Positions 60,201 through 64,000 of a stretch of 64,000 nt of DNA are shown here, piece after piece. A program made the position numbers and the translations under genes. Within the stretch, counting starts at the first letter, position 1. Each line of letters starts with the position of its first letter. Origin of the DNA: Metallyticus violacea (lineage: Eukaryota; Arthropoda; Insecta; Mantodea; Metallyticidae); assembly GCA_030762175.1 (NCBI GenBank), contig CM060833.1:3201501-3265500 (forward strand), read 5' to 3'. The notes beneath the pieces were generated by a model, which searched no databases, was not told the origin of the DNA, and worked only from the letters and a program-made list of their open reading frames with translations.

Positions 60201-61377
60201 TATGAATCAAATACCATTTCTCTAAATGGATTCTATAAATACCTGGCTTCCTTTCATTCGATATTCTGTCCATGTCCTCAGAATTAGGTATAAACTAGAT
60301 ATTTTTTATGTTAATGGAAAAGTTCATAAACAAGAGGTGGGCTTAGCTATGGGAAGTCTTCTATCATCATTTCTTGCAAATTTATACATTAGTAATCTTT
60401 ATTCTCATACATTTCAAGGTTTGGCAAAGATATGTGGATGAAGCTTTTATGCTGTCAACAACAGATATTTGGAAAATGCTTTGGAATGGAACTTGACATA
60501 GGCACAGAAGGACAAAAGTGCTGAAGTTTGTTGTTGGCTACTGAAATGCATAAAAAAGTTCTGGATTTTTTGGAAAAGCTGGGACTGGTGACCGGTCATG
60601 GTGTCACTAACCATACATCAGAAAAAAAAACTCCAACTCACACAATGGAAACATTTAGCAAATCCCAGGCCCATTAAATTTTGTGCTGCTTTATTTGCAG
60701 ATAAGCAGATGATCACCGTCTTTTGGGAGACTTTACACATAATTCTAATGAATTGGCGTTCTCAAGGAAAGGCTATCAACAGCAAGATGTACTGTGGGAC
60801 TCTCACATGGCTTAGATACAGAATTTAGTAATATCTAAAGGGGAAGTGGTCAATAGGAGTGTTCTGGTGATAATGTGTGCCCCACACCAGCAACTCTATG
60901 ACTGCAAAGTTGACATCGCTGGAGGGAGATTCCTGTCTTCAGGACTTCAAACACAGAAATCTGACTTTCATTAAATGTAGAGTTGATGCCACAGGTTTTG
61001 GCACCATAAGCAGTAATCCTTTCTTAAGCCAAATCTTTACGGGTTACTTTTCAGCATACTTTCAAATACAAATGTGTTGCTGTGGCATTAGCATCAAAAT
61101 AAACTTGTATGAAATTGAGCTCCTTTGTTTTTAACGTAGGTAGCATTTAAATAACAGGCTTAGTTCAAAAGAAATTTGCAACTTACAGATAGTTGGATGA
61201 ATATATAAACAAATTCAGTGAAAACAATAGTTTGTTAACATTTATCACTTACCACATATTTTTTTGCAATCTGCATTACTGTTCTCCATGTCACTTCATG
61301 AAGCTGCTTCGTCTGGGTGATGAACATCTTATCTTTGCATGCTACCAAACTTGCTATGCAGTTGTAACATTCCTCTT
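31817..61377 (-). CDS. TBC1D24: TBC1D24/Skywalker-type TBC-TLDc protein, eight exons, 5' end outside window
   Basis: Eight minus-strand exons (61377-61253, 60099-59992, 54324-54151, 50861-50583, 46029-45943, 40786-40628, 35360-35131, 31958-31817) join in phase to about 434 codons ending at TAA 31819-31817. The first four encode the second half of a TBC domain (KQLHEVTWRTVMQIAKKY; CFFHEGIKVLYRTAL), then a serine-rich linker. The last three encode a TLDc domain: LWSWLPVRITMYQPVLLYTT, FGTGETFLFSLYPE, TFNNPPLCENGDFEIRVLEV. In flies and mammals this family acts with small GTPases and phosphoinositides on synaptic vesicle and endosome traffic. The TBC catalytic motifs would be in upstream exons. 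The coding sequence looks intact and conserved, while the introns are crowded with transposons. Confidence 0.93.
32110..33075 (-). mobile_element. PLE relic with terminal repeats in opposite orientation at both ends
   Basis: The left end (32115-32205, minus strand) and the right end (32975-33065, plus strand) carry the same terminus: CTGAAGA, GATGTCCTAATT or CATGTCCTAATT, then TTTGTGTCAACAT. Between them the minus strand encodes decayed PLE text, e.g. FIEKTHKWINTQNTN and a GKAKINLE..-like YIGKTK.NLG block. The element lies in the intron between the last two TBC1D24 exons. Confidence 0.7.
32975..33045 (+). ncRNA. Hammerhead-like motif, conserved core
   Basis: CTGAAGA at 32986-32992 and GAAAC at 33010-33014 flank a weak stem II (GGGA/TCTT). 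Then comes stem III CATG and TC, giving a predicted cleavage after C33019. The catalytic-core bases are unmutated. A mirror copy is at 32163-32205 (minus strand, AAAA in place of GAAA). Confidence 0.6.
33168..33458 (-). mobile_element. tRNA-derived SINE, family A, copy 4
   Basis: Nearly full length on the minus strand: head GGTGGCCAAGGTCGTTAAGG, body CCAGGTTTTCCTCAGTCTTC, two T-rich tracts, and the 3' part GGTGCCTCAGTAGTAAAAAC. Part of the B-box region is deleted. Confidence 0.8.
33620..34255 (-). mobile_element. LINE C-terminal fragment, minus strand
   Basis: Minus-strand translation gives KDLRMKFYKTMAIPALLYG, then NDDIRAEFQIFFNSDRIETY and QNKWLNHFNRM. This is the post-RT region common in arthropod LINEs (KLKFYKVMAVP.LLYGSE.W...; I..Y...W..H..RM). 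Several stops are present. Confidence 0.7.
34265..34550 (-). mobile_element. tRNA-derived SINE-like repeat, family E
   Basis: The minus-strand head has A-box-like GTGATCTAGCGGTATCATT and B-box-like GTTTGAATCCC about 30 nt later. The body contains AAGGTGCCAAGGACTCCGAG. Single copy in the window. Confidence 0.5.
35131..35360 (-). CDS. TBC1D24: TBC1D24 exon (TLDc domain core)
   Basis: Acceptor CTTGTTTTAG, donor GTAAGT (rc of 35125-35130). It encodes VFGAYCSTRWHERN, AYFGTGETFLFSLYPERAKY and AELFMAGDSKMITIGGG, then ends two bases into a codon that the last exon completes. GTGE and the glycine cluster are TLDc hallmarks. Confidence 0.95.
36868..37329 (+). CDS. PLE GIY-YIG endonuclease, 3' part of ORF (truncated)
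   Basis: This open 153-codon frame begins inside the element. NFNIKNLLG leads into KSGIYEIECAECDKKYIGKT (GIY, CxxC, YIG), then RKKEHFRNIRLKQIDKSAIA with AHFWNKNHEI and WENIFITKN. The GIY-YIG domain is complete through the His-rich and Glu-containing part, but the RT is absent. Met at 36868 is only the first in frame; a natural start is unlikely. The frame ends at TGA 37327-37329, overlapping the CTGA of the hammerhead-like core. Confidence 0.75.
   Translation: MLAPKNNFNIKNLLGCRVKDYMPTEQKSGIYEIECAECDKKYIGKTKRNLGIRKKEHFRNIRLKQIDKSAIAAHFWNKNHEIKPEIKLLKQLHNAIELSTWENIFITKNKDNLMNFDIPPLDELSKFLIEPTDAATRTSRDPTATFNNSLSTG
37315..37385 (+). ncRNA. Hammerhead-like motif, well-preserved core
   Basis: CTGAAGA at 37326-37332, stem II GGGAG/CTCCC (37334-37338 with 37345-37349), GAAA 37350-37353, stem III CATATG, then TTCC; predicted cleavage after 37361. 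GG before the core can pair with CC after the site. The mirror copy (core rc of 36494-36500) has the same sequence. GTAAGTG is at 37372-37378. Confidence 0.65.
37641..37890 (+). mobile_element. PLE lineage A 3' end
   Basis: It encodes the ORF end (NFDFLPMDELS) followed by a terminus with CTGAAGA at 37813-37819, GAAAC at 37836-37840 and GTAAATGGAG. It abuts the TcA relic. Confidence 0.65.
37900..38290 (+). pseudogene. Possible LINE C-terminal Cys/His segment
   Basis: Mixed frames give KDNHCPLCKEMN, then EHLLKCNQLDSNKHMKNNFE at about 38060-38125. This resembles C..C...E...HL..C knuckles at the ends of LINE ORF2 or RT-derived proteins. No other domain. Confidence 0.4.
38455..38700 (-). mobile_element. 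SINE family B, copy 2
   Basis: Same body as 28318-28582 (TTGCTCAGAGGCCTCTTCTA; minus-strand head ending in GGTTTGAAC-like sequence). Diverged, and the tRNA head is partly lost at the right. Confidence 0.7.
39380..39600 (+). mobile_element. PLE lineage A 3' end
   Basis: It encodes a decayed ORF tail (LARFISDPPEVTT) and a terminus with CTGAGGA (39520-39526), stem II GGGAA/TTCCC, AAAAC, TTGTTCC and GTAAGTG at 39562-39568. Confidence 0.65.
39650..40340 (+). mobile_element. Mariner relic (sister to 44297-45446), 5' rearranged
   Basis: Fragments match the 44297 mariner: a TKIHNAT..DCRR..QLADIAKP block (39755-39825), then FHYDNAPSYTTRIVTAKLHA with LPHQPYLLNLAPSN near 40035-40145 (second and third catalytic Asp regions, the third lost). 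The middle is deleted. Confidence 0.7.
40628..40786 (-). CDS. TBC1D24: TBC1D24 exon (start of TLDc domain)
   Basis: Acceptor CATATTACAG, donor GTAAGT (rc of 40622-40627), 53 codons in phase 0. It encodes LFTLWSWLPVRITMYQPVLL and VEQHEPTLLMIKTCNNE, the conserved opening of the TLDc domain of this family. Confidence 0.95.
41345..41830. mobile_element. Head-to-head PLE end, lineage A
   Basis: The left part (41345-41610) on the minus strand and the right part (41640-41830) on the plus strand share NFNTS..FKFIT-type ORF ends and termini (CTGAGGA cores near 41430 rc and 41739). Both cores and stems are decayed. Confidence 0.65.
41831..43204. other. Intronic sequence with a TAA-type microsatellite
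   Basis: 42231-42289 is an uninterrupted (ATA)n tract of 59 bp. The rest shows no supported feature. Confidence 0.6.
43205..44290 (-). mobile_element. Mariner-family relic, minus strand, with PLE palindrome inside
   Basis: The minus strand encodes, from the right, VTLVPEENITSVESIVKIIH (about 44240-44180), CYHWVPHNLTEERQQE (about 44060-44010), DESWSYY.PESKR (about 43955-43915), and LLLHHDNASVYTALKTKEFL with YSPELALCYFFPFSA (43460-43300). These are the three mariner catalytic regions in order. A PLE palindrome occupies 43540-43815. Confidence 0.75.
43540..43815. mobile_element. PLE palindrome nested in a mariner
   Basis: The outer arms AATCATATAATT...CATTGTATGA (43546-43575) and their complement (43775-43812) enclose two termini in opposite orientation plus a lineage B piece (CTTAATTATCTAGTGAGTCG). 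No coding sequence and no intact hammerhead-like core. Confidence 0.6.
44297..45446 (+). mobile_element. Mariner transposon with both ends, disrupted transposase
   Basis: The ends are TAGGGTGTTCTAAAAG...GGCCTGA at the left and the complement of TAGGGCATTCTCAGCCTGAC at the right, each at TA. The transposase is readable over most of its length with a few stops and shifts. Visible blocks are VHYILHKVLDMKKLSTHWVP (44669-44730), TVDETWIHHCKPKMKEQSKQ (first catalytic Asp, about 44820-44885), GLVLLDHFQKGKTI, LLFHYDN (second Asp, about 45098-45118) and PHPPYSLDLAL (third Asp, about 45183-45215). This is the DD34D pattern. It is 1.15 kb, slightly shorter than typical 1.3-kb mariners. Confidence 0.85.
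45447..45942. other. Intronic sequence, nothing recognised
   Basis: No motif, repeat or coding frame supported. Confidence 0.4.
45943..46029 (-). CDS. TBC1D24: TBC1D24 exon (linker before TLDc)
   Basis: 29 codons, GSHSPGPRVPSMGTYPIYSI then KSQVVGQEE. The donor is GTAAGT (rc of 45937-45942). The acceptor TGCTCAAAG has a weak pyrimidine tract, so the 5' boundary is less sure. Phase 0 on both sides supports it. Possibly an alternatively used exon. Confidence 0.7.
46030..48818. other. Intronic sequence with a TA microsatellite
   Basis: A (TA)n run at about 46890-46912 breaks the short frames at 46707-46986. No transposon family or exon could be identified over these 2.8 kb. Confidence 0.4.
48819..48982 (+). 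repeat. 82-bp tandem duplication
   Basis: The two adjacent copies begin TTTCTGTTCTCTCCATTTTT and are identical except for one change (ACGTTT versus ACATTT, a CpG-to-CpA transition). The period is 82 bp. Confidence 0.9.
48983..49974. other. Intronic sequence, nothing recognised
   Basis: No supported gene or repeat. Confidence 0.4.
49975..50272 (+). mobile_element. SINE family B, copy 3, plus strand
   Basis: Head GGTCCTGGTGGTCTAGTGGT (49981-50000), a decayed B-box (GTTCAAACCCGG), body with GGAAATAAAGCCGTGGGTCC, and the 3' end GATGTTAAAGAGCATCCATA plus AATAAAACAAATCAAAC. This is the only plus-strand copy and it defines the 3' tail. Confidence 0.8.
50583..50861 (-). CDS. TBC1D24: TBC1D24 exon (linker)
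   Basis: Acceptor CAATACAG, 93 codons. It includes AYISRVFIKTEMLLKSRSAL and a serine/arginine-rich RSRSSDNLPTSQ stretch, a plausible phosphorylation-rich region. The donor is ambiguous. GTGAAAG after GAG (exon end 50583) keeps phase 0 with the next exon; GTATAT after 50576 would not. I chose the former. Confidence 0.85.
51175..52125 (+). mobile_element. Second mariner-like transposase relic nested in TcA
   Basis: Readable blocks: CFRVHFHTRWAPCKQTMYRL and FETDGSILEQK (51410-51510), RASAEMGNLRRSL, a decayed SDNVYVHLKGSVNRR segment (51740-51800, first catalytic region), EKVSVWGAISSYGTIRPIF (51863-51920), and MQDGAHLHRANVILHFLHQH (52021-52080, second catalytic region). The third region and the C-terminus are missing. 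It is a family distinct from TcA and from the 44297 mariner. Confidence 0.72.
52375..52653 (-). mobile_element. SINE family B, copy 4, with target duplication
   Basis: CAATTTTTTAT occurs at 52364-52374 and 52654-52664, bracketing a minus-strand family B copy (TTTAACATCTCAGGTCATCA at the left, tRNA-like head at the right). The 11-bp duplication gives exact insertion ends and shows it entered TcA last. Confidence 0.85.
53270..53800 (+). mobile_element. PLE lineage B 3' fragment
   Basis: The endonuclease reads NEKKPGIYKINCLKYIGKK with a deletion between GIY and YIG, then an open stretch ending FIKCLQELYQVYP. The terminus has CCGATGC with stem II deleted (core bases lost) and GGTAAGTGGAA at 53720-53730. 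Confidence 0.7.
54151..54324 (-). CDS. TBC1D24: TBC1D24 exon (end of TBC domain)
   Basis: Acceptor TATATGCAG, donor GTAATG, 58 codons in phase 0. It encodes VRVMDCFFHEGIKVLYRTAL and later FKFCKQMP. The intron between this exon and 59992 holds the nested PLEs, including the intact PLE ORF, which runs opposite to this gene. Confidence 0.93.
54590..54710 (-). mobile_element. Solo PLE terminal repeat, minus strand
   Basis: The minus strand reads TTGG, TTGAAGA core (rc of 54678-54684), stem II GGAGA/TCTCT, GAAAC, TGGTC, then CCACCG and AAAAGTAAGTGGAG. Its closest match is the palindrome at 2773-3003. No body adjoins it. Confidence 0.65.
54975..55060. repeat. Small inverted repeat plus PLE tail motif
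   Basis: ATATCCTACAATTAT (about 54978-54992) and its complement (55012-55026) flank 19 bp. The tail motif on the minus strand follows at 55032-55060. It is probably a miniature PLE remnant. Confidence 0.5.
56689..58434 (+). CDS. Penelope-like RT/GIY-YIG endonuclease polyprotein (intact ORF)
   Basis: A single 581-codon frame from the first Met. The N-terminal part includes NQIVILDKEDY. The RT has LPKIHKPGKDMRPIINN, VSFDVKALFPSIP (first catalytic Asp), GLMMGSPLSPFLADL, YRYVDD at 271-276 (catalytic Asp pair 275/276) and LPFLDLRI. The GIY-YIG endonuclease has GIY at 474-476, Cys480 and Cys483, YIG at 487-489, then KTKRNLGIRLKEHW (catalytic Arg region) and AAHFWNENHEIE. The frame is open upstream to about 56355 without a Met, encoding matching N-terminal PLE sequence (NLSKEKLN..). 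The true start is therefore upstream, lost, or non-ATG. PLE proteins reverse-transcribe and insert their own RNA. This copy could be recently active. Confidence 0.93.
   Translation: MSSGILQEIKNHSQIPKSYQKTIKSLNKKEVIYTKADKGNQIVILDKEDYKHRMLELLNNKEFIEVEKNPLHKCKKSIEDILKGNSLLTNSDVYKIKIPNPSIAKIIGLPKIHKPGKDMRPIINNINTPCYLLAKWLTTRFNTFPKFPSLSIKNSFDLINKIKDNKLNSNDIMVSFDVKALFPSIPKEKTLNLLKKWLLSINIAETHTKEYVKLTELCLNQTYFTFEGKFYKQKSGLMMGSPLSPFLADLFMSYFETHIMKAFPYIFKTWYRYVDDVFAIVEDRFIEDSLKLLNLQEKTIKFTMETEVNNTLPFLDLRIIKRNKNIEFGIYRKDTHTDNYIKAKGFNPRPHKEAAFNSMTYRLVNTPLSKEEYRKEYAHVIHTAEINGFNKQMVDKKIKRFKNKKEIKLITTLSSSLKENTYQKFTYHPYVNHKFQKIFKKYNITLAPINRYSVGKLLNLNKIKQKKKKEEHSGIYRINCKDCEKIYIGKTKRNLGIRLKEHWRNIRHKQVEKSAVAAHFWNENHEIEKDITLLKTIQHPKELNIWEKIYIKKYEYKLMNFDIPEADNILFKFINRPPEQA
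58475..58522 (+). ncRNA. Hammerhead-like motif of the intact PLE, full pairing but two core changes
   Basis: Stem I TTTTGG (58475-58480) pairs exactly with CCAAAA (58517-58522). The core is TTGACAA (58481-58487; expected CTGACGA). Stem II GTGAGG/CCTCAC is 6 bp perfect (58489-58494 with 58501-58506). GAAA is 58507-58510, then stem III CATG and TA, cleavage predicted after A58516. C3 to U and G8 to A are changed. The second fits CpG decay (CGA to CAA). Confidence 0.65.
59237..59432. mobile_element. PLE-type palindrome, separate sequence family
   Basis: The arms 59237-59325 and about 59342-59432 are reverse complements with two or three mismatches and a short centre. Each includes a hammerhead-like core and an end TTTGAGTATTCCTCATAAAT. 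It lacks the GTAAGTG found in lineages A and B and has no coding sequence. Confidence 0.75.
59329..59390 (+). ncRNA. Candidate type I hammerhead ribozyme, best in window
   Basis: Outer stem I GTTCCAC (59329-59335) pairs with GTGGAAC (59384-59390), with internal loops on each side. CTGACGA (59342-59348) matches the consensus exactly. Stem II GAAGG/CCTTT has a GU pair at its base, then GAAA (59367-59370), stem III CATG and TC; predicted cleavage after C59376. An extra U (59349) lies between the core and stem II, as in the other copies. The partner arm has the same core on the minus strand. Confidence 0.7.
59433..59990. other. Intronic pyrimidine-rich sequence
   Basis: C/T-rich with short open frames (59427-59645) of low complexity. 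Not coding as far as I can see. Confidence 0.4.
59992..60099 (-). CDS. TBC1D24: TBC1D24 exon (TBC domain)
   Basis: Acceptor TTGTTGCAG, donor GTAAGT (rc of 59986-59991), 36 codons, phase 0 at both ends. It encodes KSAAVHLARHCPSTRAERIY and MDWLWWILEGLPFTHL. A PLE RT fragment lies 110 bp upstream in the adjoining intron. Confidence 0.93.
60210..60560 (+). mobile_element. PLE RT fragment
   Basis: FYVNGKVHKQEVGLAMGSLL, then SSFLANLYISN and WQRYVDEAF (60305-60445): the RT GLAMGSPLS..LANLY and YVDD blocks with the second Asp changed to Glu. Flanks are not recognisable. Confidence 0.7.
61253..61377 (-). CDS. TBC1D24: TBC1D24 exon (TBC domain), first visible
   Basis: The acceptor is TATGTTTCAG (rc, before 61377); the donor GTAAGT is rc of 61247-61252. 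The exon starts with two bases of a split codon and reads EECYNCIASLVACKDKMFIT then QLHEVTWRTVMQIAKKYV. I could not find the preceding exon in 61378-64000; it must lie beyond the window or be too short to recognise. Confidence 0.92.
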
Positions 61378-61884
61378 CTGAAACATAAAAAGTTCCATAT
61401 TACTGCAGTACATATATAACCAACTGCTTTCACTGCTTGAGACAGGTTGGATGGTATCCACTTTCCCTGGTGGAATTTGTATAGGATGACCCAGAAGCAA
61501 CTGACATATTTTTGCCAGATTTGCTATCAAAGTCAACCATTTATGAATATTTTAGCAACGTAAAACAAAGATTGTAAATCACAGAACACGCTGGTGAACC
61601 CCAGAATAATCACACGTAACCCCTACATTCCCCTAAAGTGAATATCTGGTATGGAACTATCGAACAATTTTCAACAGCTATATTGATGAAACCACTACAG
61701 TTCTTCTAAAAAATAAAATGTTAATTTGAGCATTTTTGTTTAAATAAATTTTGCCTTAGTGTGATTTGTTGCCAAGGTAATAATCATTTTATTTTGCACA
61801 ATCTTGCACTGCAGGAATTCTTCTACTTTCTGTTAATGGTTAACTTAAGCAACTACAAAACTAAATGACATTAAATTATTTTAT

Positions 61885-62840
61885 AAGCTTTCACGGCCGT
61901 CATGTTATTGTAATTGATCATTACTGGACTATTTTGCAGCAGTCTTTGATTTAAATTAAATAAAAAATCAGAGCTTTTGCTGACCCTAAGATCAGCACCA
62001 TAAGTAGAGTGAAAGTATCTGGAGGGTCAGAGGTACAGAGTTACAGAACTATTAGAAGAGTTGGAAGAGTTGTGGCATAGACATTGTTTGTTGACCAGTA
62101 ACAGATTATACAAGTCTTGCTTATTTAAAAACCTCTGTTTTTGTTTATATTATCTGGATGCTGCTCTATTTCTTAATCCTCTCTTCTAGCCAGATTAAAA
62201 TATCCTGTTGTTGCAATTAGCTCTGCTTTTTCAAATGTCATTCCATGGTAATTTTGAATGGCATGTTCCGTAATCACAGATTTTTCTGGCTGATCAAGGC
62301 ATAAATGTTGCTAATGGTACGTGTACCTGAGAGAATTCCTTGGGTCTTTCACAGAATGAAGTTTTTTACCTATTTTTTTTAATCATTGGGTGAAAAATAT
62401 TTTTATGTTCATTTTTCTCAAAACCTGAGCTCAAACCTCACGTCATGTTACACATTGCCCAGATTTTGAGAAAGAAGAACATAAAAATCTTTTCACAACC
62501 ACAACAAAAATAGGTCTAAAACTGTGCAAGAACCAAGAGATTCTCTCAATTCCATAGCAATATATAAAGTACGAATGCGAATGTGGAAAAGAACACATTG
62601 TAATGACAAGGAGATCCATTAAAACTCAGCTCATAGAGCATAAATGACATTTATATCTTAATTAGACAGAAACGTATGCAATTGCAGAATATGCCATTCA
62701 AAATCACCATGAAGAAAATTTTGAAAAAGTAGAAGTAATTGCAATAGGAACAGCATATTTTAATCTGGCGAGAAAAAGAGCAGCATCCAGACAATATAAA
62801 CAAAGACAGAAGTTATCAAATAAGCAAGACTTAAATGATT
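61885..62840. mobile_element. Head-to-head PLE, lineage C
   Basis: 61885-62110 is a reverse terminal repeat (TAAGCTTTCACGGCCGTCAT). 62110-62370 on the minus strand encodes AEHAIQNYHGMTFEKAELIA, then GYFNLARRED and IEQHPDNIN. 62380-62830 on the plus strand repeats this: CECGKEHIVMTRRSIKTQLI, AEYAIQNHHEENFEKVEVIA and YFNLARKRA. The two arms thus carry the same endonuclease end in opposite directions. The YIG of the plus copy is changed to HIV. Confidence 0.72.
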
Positions 62841-63115
62841 TGGTTTATTTATGCATGCTCTTTAACATCTGAAGTCATCACAGTCCCATTCAAATACGCA
62901 TGAAACGGCCATTCAATTTTGCTCAGAGGCCTCTTCTTTCGGGCTTGAGGTTCTTTTACATGCCATAAATTTATGACATGGAACCCATGATTTACTTTCC
63001 TTCCAAAAGAAGTCATACTTAGGATATTTATACCCGAAAAAAATCCATCAATCCTGGAGGGGGTTGAACCAGAGAATCTCTTCATCAAACATTAAATCCA
63101 TTATACTCTCTTGAA
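62838..63115 (-). mobile_element. SINE family B, copy 5
   Basis: Left end TGCATGCTCTTTAACATCTG, body CTCAGAGGCCTCTTCTTTCG, and a decayed tRNA head at the right (minus strand). It joins the lineage C PLE to a TcA relic. Confidence 0.75.
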
Positions 63116-63770
63116 AGTTGGCTGCATTTCCTTTACATTATTGGCAACTCTGTGAATCTTTAGTTGCTCCTGAATGTAGTAACCTGCAACCACCATGAAC
63201 CCTTTGGAAAACTTTTCTTTGTTTTCCCGGGAGTTTGGACACTCTTTTGGCCTATTGTATAGTAGTAAATAGCCCAGTGTTTATTTGTATCATCTAAATA
63301 AATCCATGCTTCATCCAGATAAATAACTGATTGCCACTCTTCACTTGTCAGGTGGAGTTCATACAATTTTCTAGCATTGGTGAAGCATTCTCTGATTGCT
63401 GCTCTCTCAAGATATGTCCACATGCTTTACGCTGCTGTTCTAGACCAAATTTCCATGGATTCTGCAACAACTTTGCCTTTAGATGTTTCATTGGTATTGG
63501 CAATGCTTCTTTGTGCTGATTAATTTTTTTTTTTGTATCTTTGCAGCCCTCATTTTGGCCATTAATGACTGCTTTTGTTCATGTTGGTTTCAATCTTTTT
63601 CTCATTAAATATTTTGCAGATTGCTCCTCGGGTGAACGTCCATTTTTGTGTAGCTGTGTTAAAGTAGTTAACAGATTTTCTCGGCATAAGATACATATTA
63701 AGCTGTTATTTAGTACAAAAATTAGACATGTTATAATGTAAACATAAAAGCTAGAAATAAAGGTATTTAA
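63110..63770 (-). mobile_element. TcA transposase fragment, minus strand (copy 4)
   Basis: From the right: MPRKSVNYFNTATQKWTFTR, IFNEKKIETNMNKS, then RAAIRECFTNARKLYELHLT and WQSVIYLDEAWIYLDDTNKH (63280-63345, first catalytic Asp in LDEAW), then KGSWWLQVT. It has the longest open stretch for this family and serves as its reference. The C-terminal half is replaced by the SINE. Confidence 0.75.
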
Positions 63771-63959
63771 TATAACAATTCACCATTACTTTTGTATGTA
63801 TAAGTGCTCAAAATGTGCATCCTCATCACCACACATGCTTCACACCATTTTCTTCAGCAATGTTGTTCTCGTGCATGAACATCAGCATTGTTTATTTATT
63901 TCTTCAGCTGCCTGAAGAATTATTTCCCACAAAGTTTCAGCATCAACTATTTGGAGCAT

Positions 63960-64000
63960 ATGGAGGGTTGCCCCACTTACATTCAGATGTCCTTGAATGG
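63960..64000 (+). mobile_element. Left end of another TcA element, continuing beyond the window
   Basis: TATGGAGGGTTGCCCCACTT matches the 5' terminal repeat of TcA copies at 3749, 35748 and 51089 in the same orientation. Only about 40 bp are visible. Confidence 0.55.

Noticed and set aside
61354..61536. An additional upstream TBC1D24 exon
   Set aside because: The frame overlaps the start of the 61253-61377 exon out of phase and does not read as TBC sequence; no acceptor/donor pair fits.

Overview
The window is AT-rich, intron-bearing eukaryotic DNA, most likely from an arthropod. The best evidence is the 3' two-thirds of a spliced, well-conserved TBC1D24/Skywalker-type gene on the minus strand (eight coding exons, 61377 down to 31817, all in phase with consensus splice sites). 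It encodes the second half of a TBC Rab-GAP domain, a linker and a full C-terminal TLDc domain. The last three coding exons of a second, unrecognised gene lie on the plus strand (5539-6975). The species cannot be named from the sequence.

Almost everything else is transposon, mostly old and broken. Penelope-like elements (PLEs, reverse transcriptase plus GIY-YIG endonuclease) dominate. At least three lineages are visible, here called A, B and C. One copy (56276-58612) carries a long intact ORF and sits in an older PLE, flanked by a 12-bp target duplication. Many PLE ends are head-to-head palindromes. Their termini carry hammerhead-ribozyme-like cores (CTGANGA, stem II, GAAAC, short stem III), and in many lineage A and B copies these are followed by a conserved GTAAGTG, which looks like a 5' splice site.

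Layout: 1-3660, non-LTR (LINE) remnants interrupted by PLE palindromes and a lineage A PLE; 3749-4990, Tc1/mariner-like relic; 5539-6975, plus-strand gene end with PLE debris in its introns; 6470-7435, tRNA-derived repeats; 7570-9560, minus-strand PLE; 9600-16760, mariner pieces, SINEs, a LINE and PLE ends; 18295-21260, LINE split by a SINE, then a lineage C PLE; 23070-24460, MULE with FLYWCH-like start; 27105-30905, hairpin repeat, SINE and PLE inverted dimers; 31817-61377, the TBC1D24-like gene with introns filled by PLEs, mariners, nested Tc1-like elements and SINEs; 61885-64000, inverted lineage C PLE, SINE and Tc1-like relics.

Five tRNA-derived short-repeat families are recognisable. Two of them (A and B) are repeated four and five times in the window, which supports their boundaries. 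The most interesting material is the PLE terminal system: palindromes, 12-bp target duplications, ribozyme-like motifs with a recurrent extra U after the CTGANGA core, a conserved splice-donor-like site and a shared ~30-bp tail.
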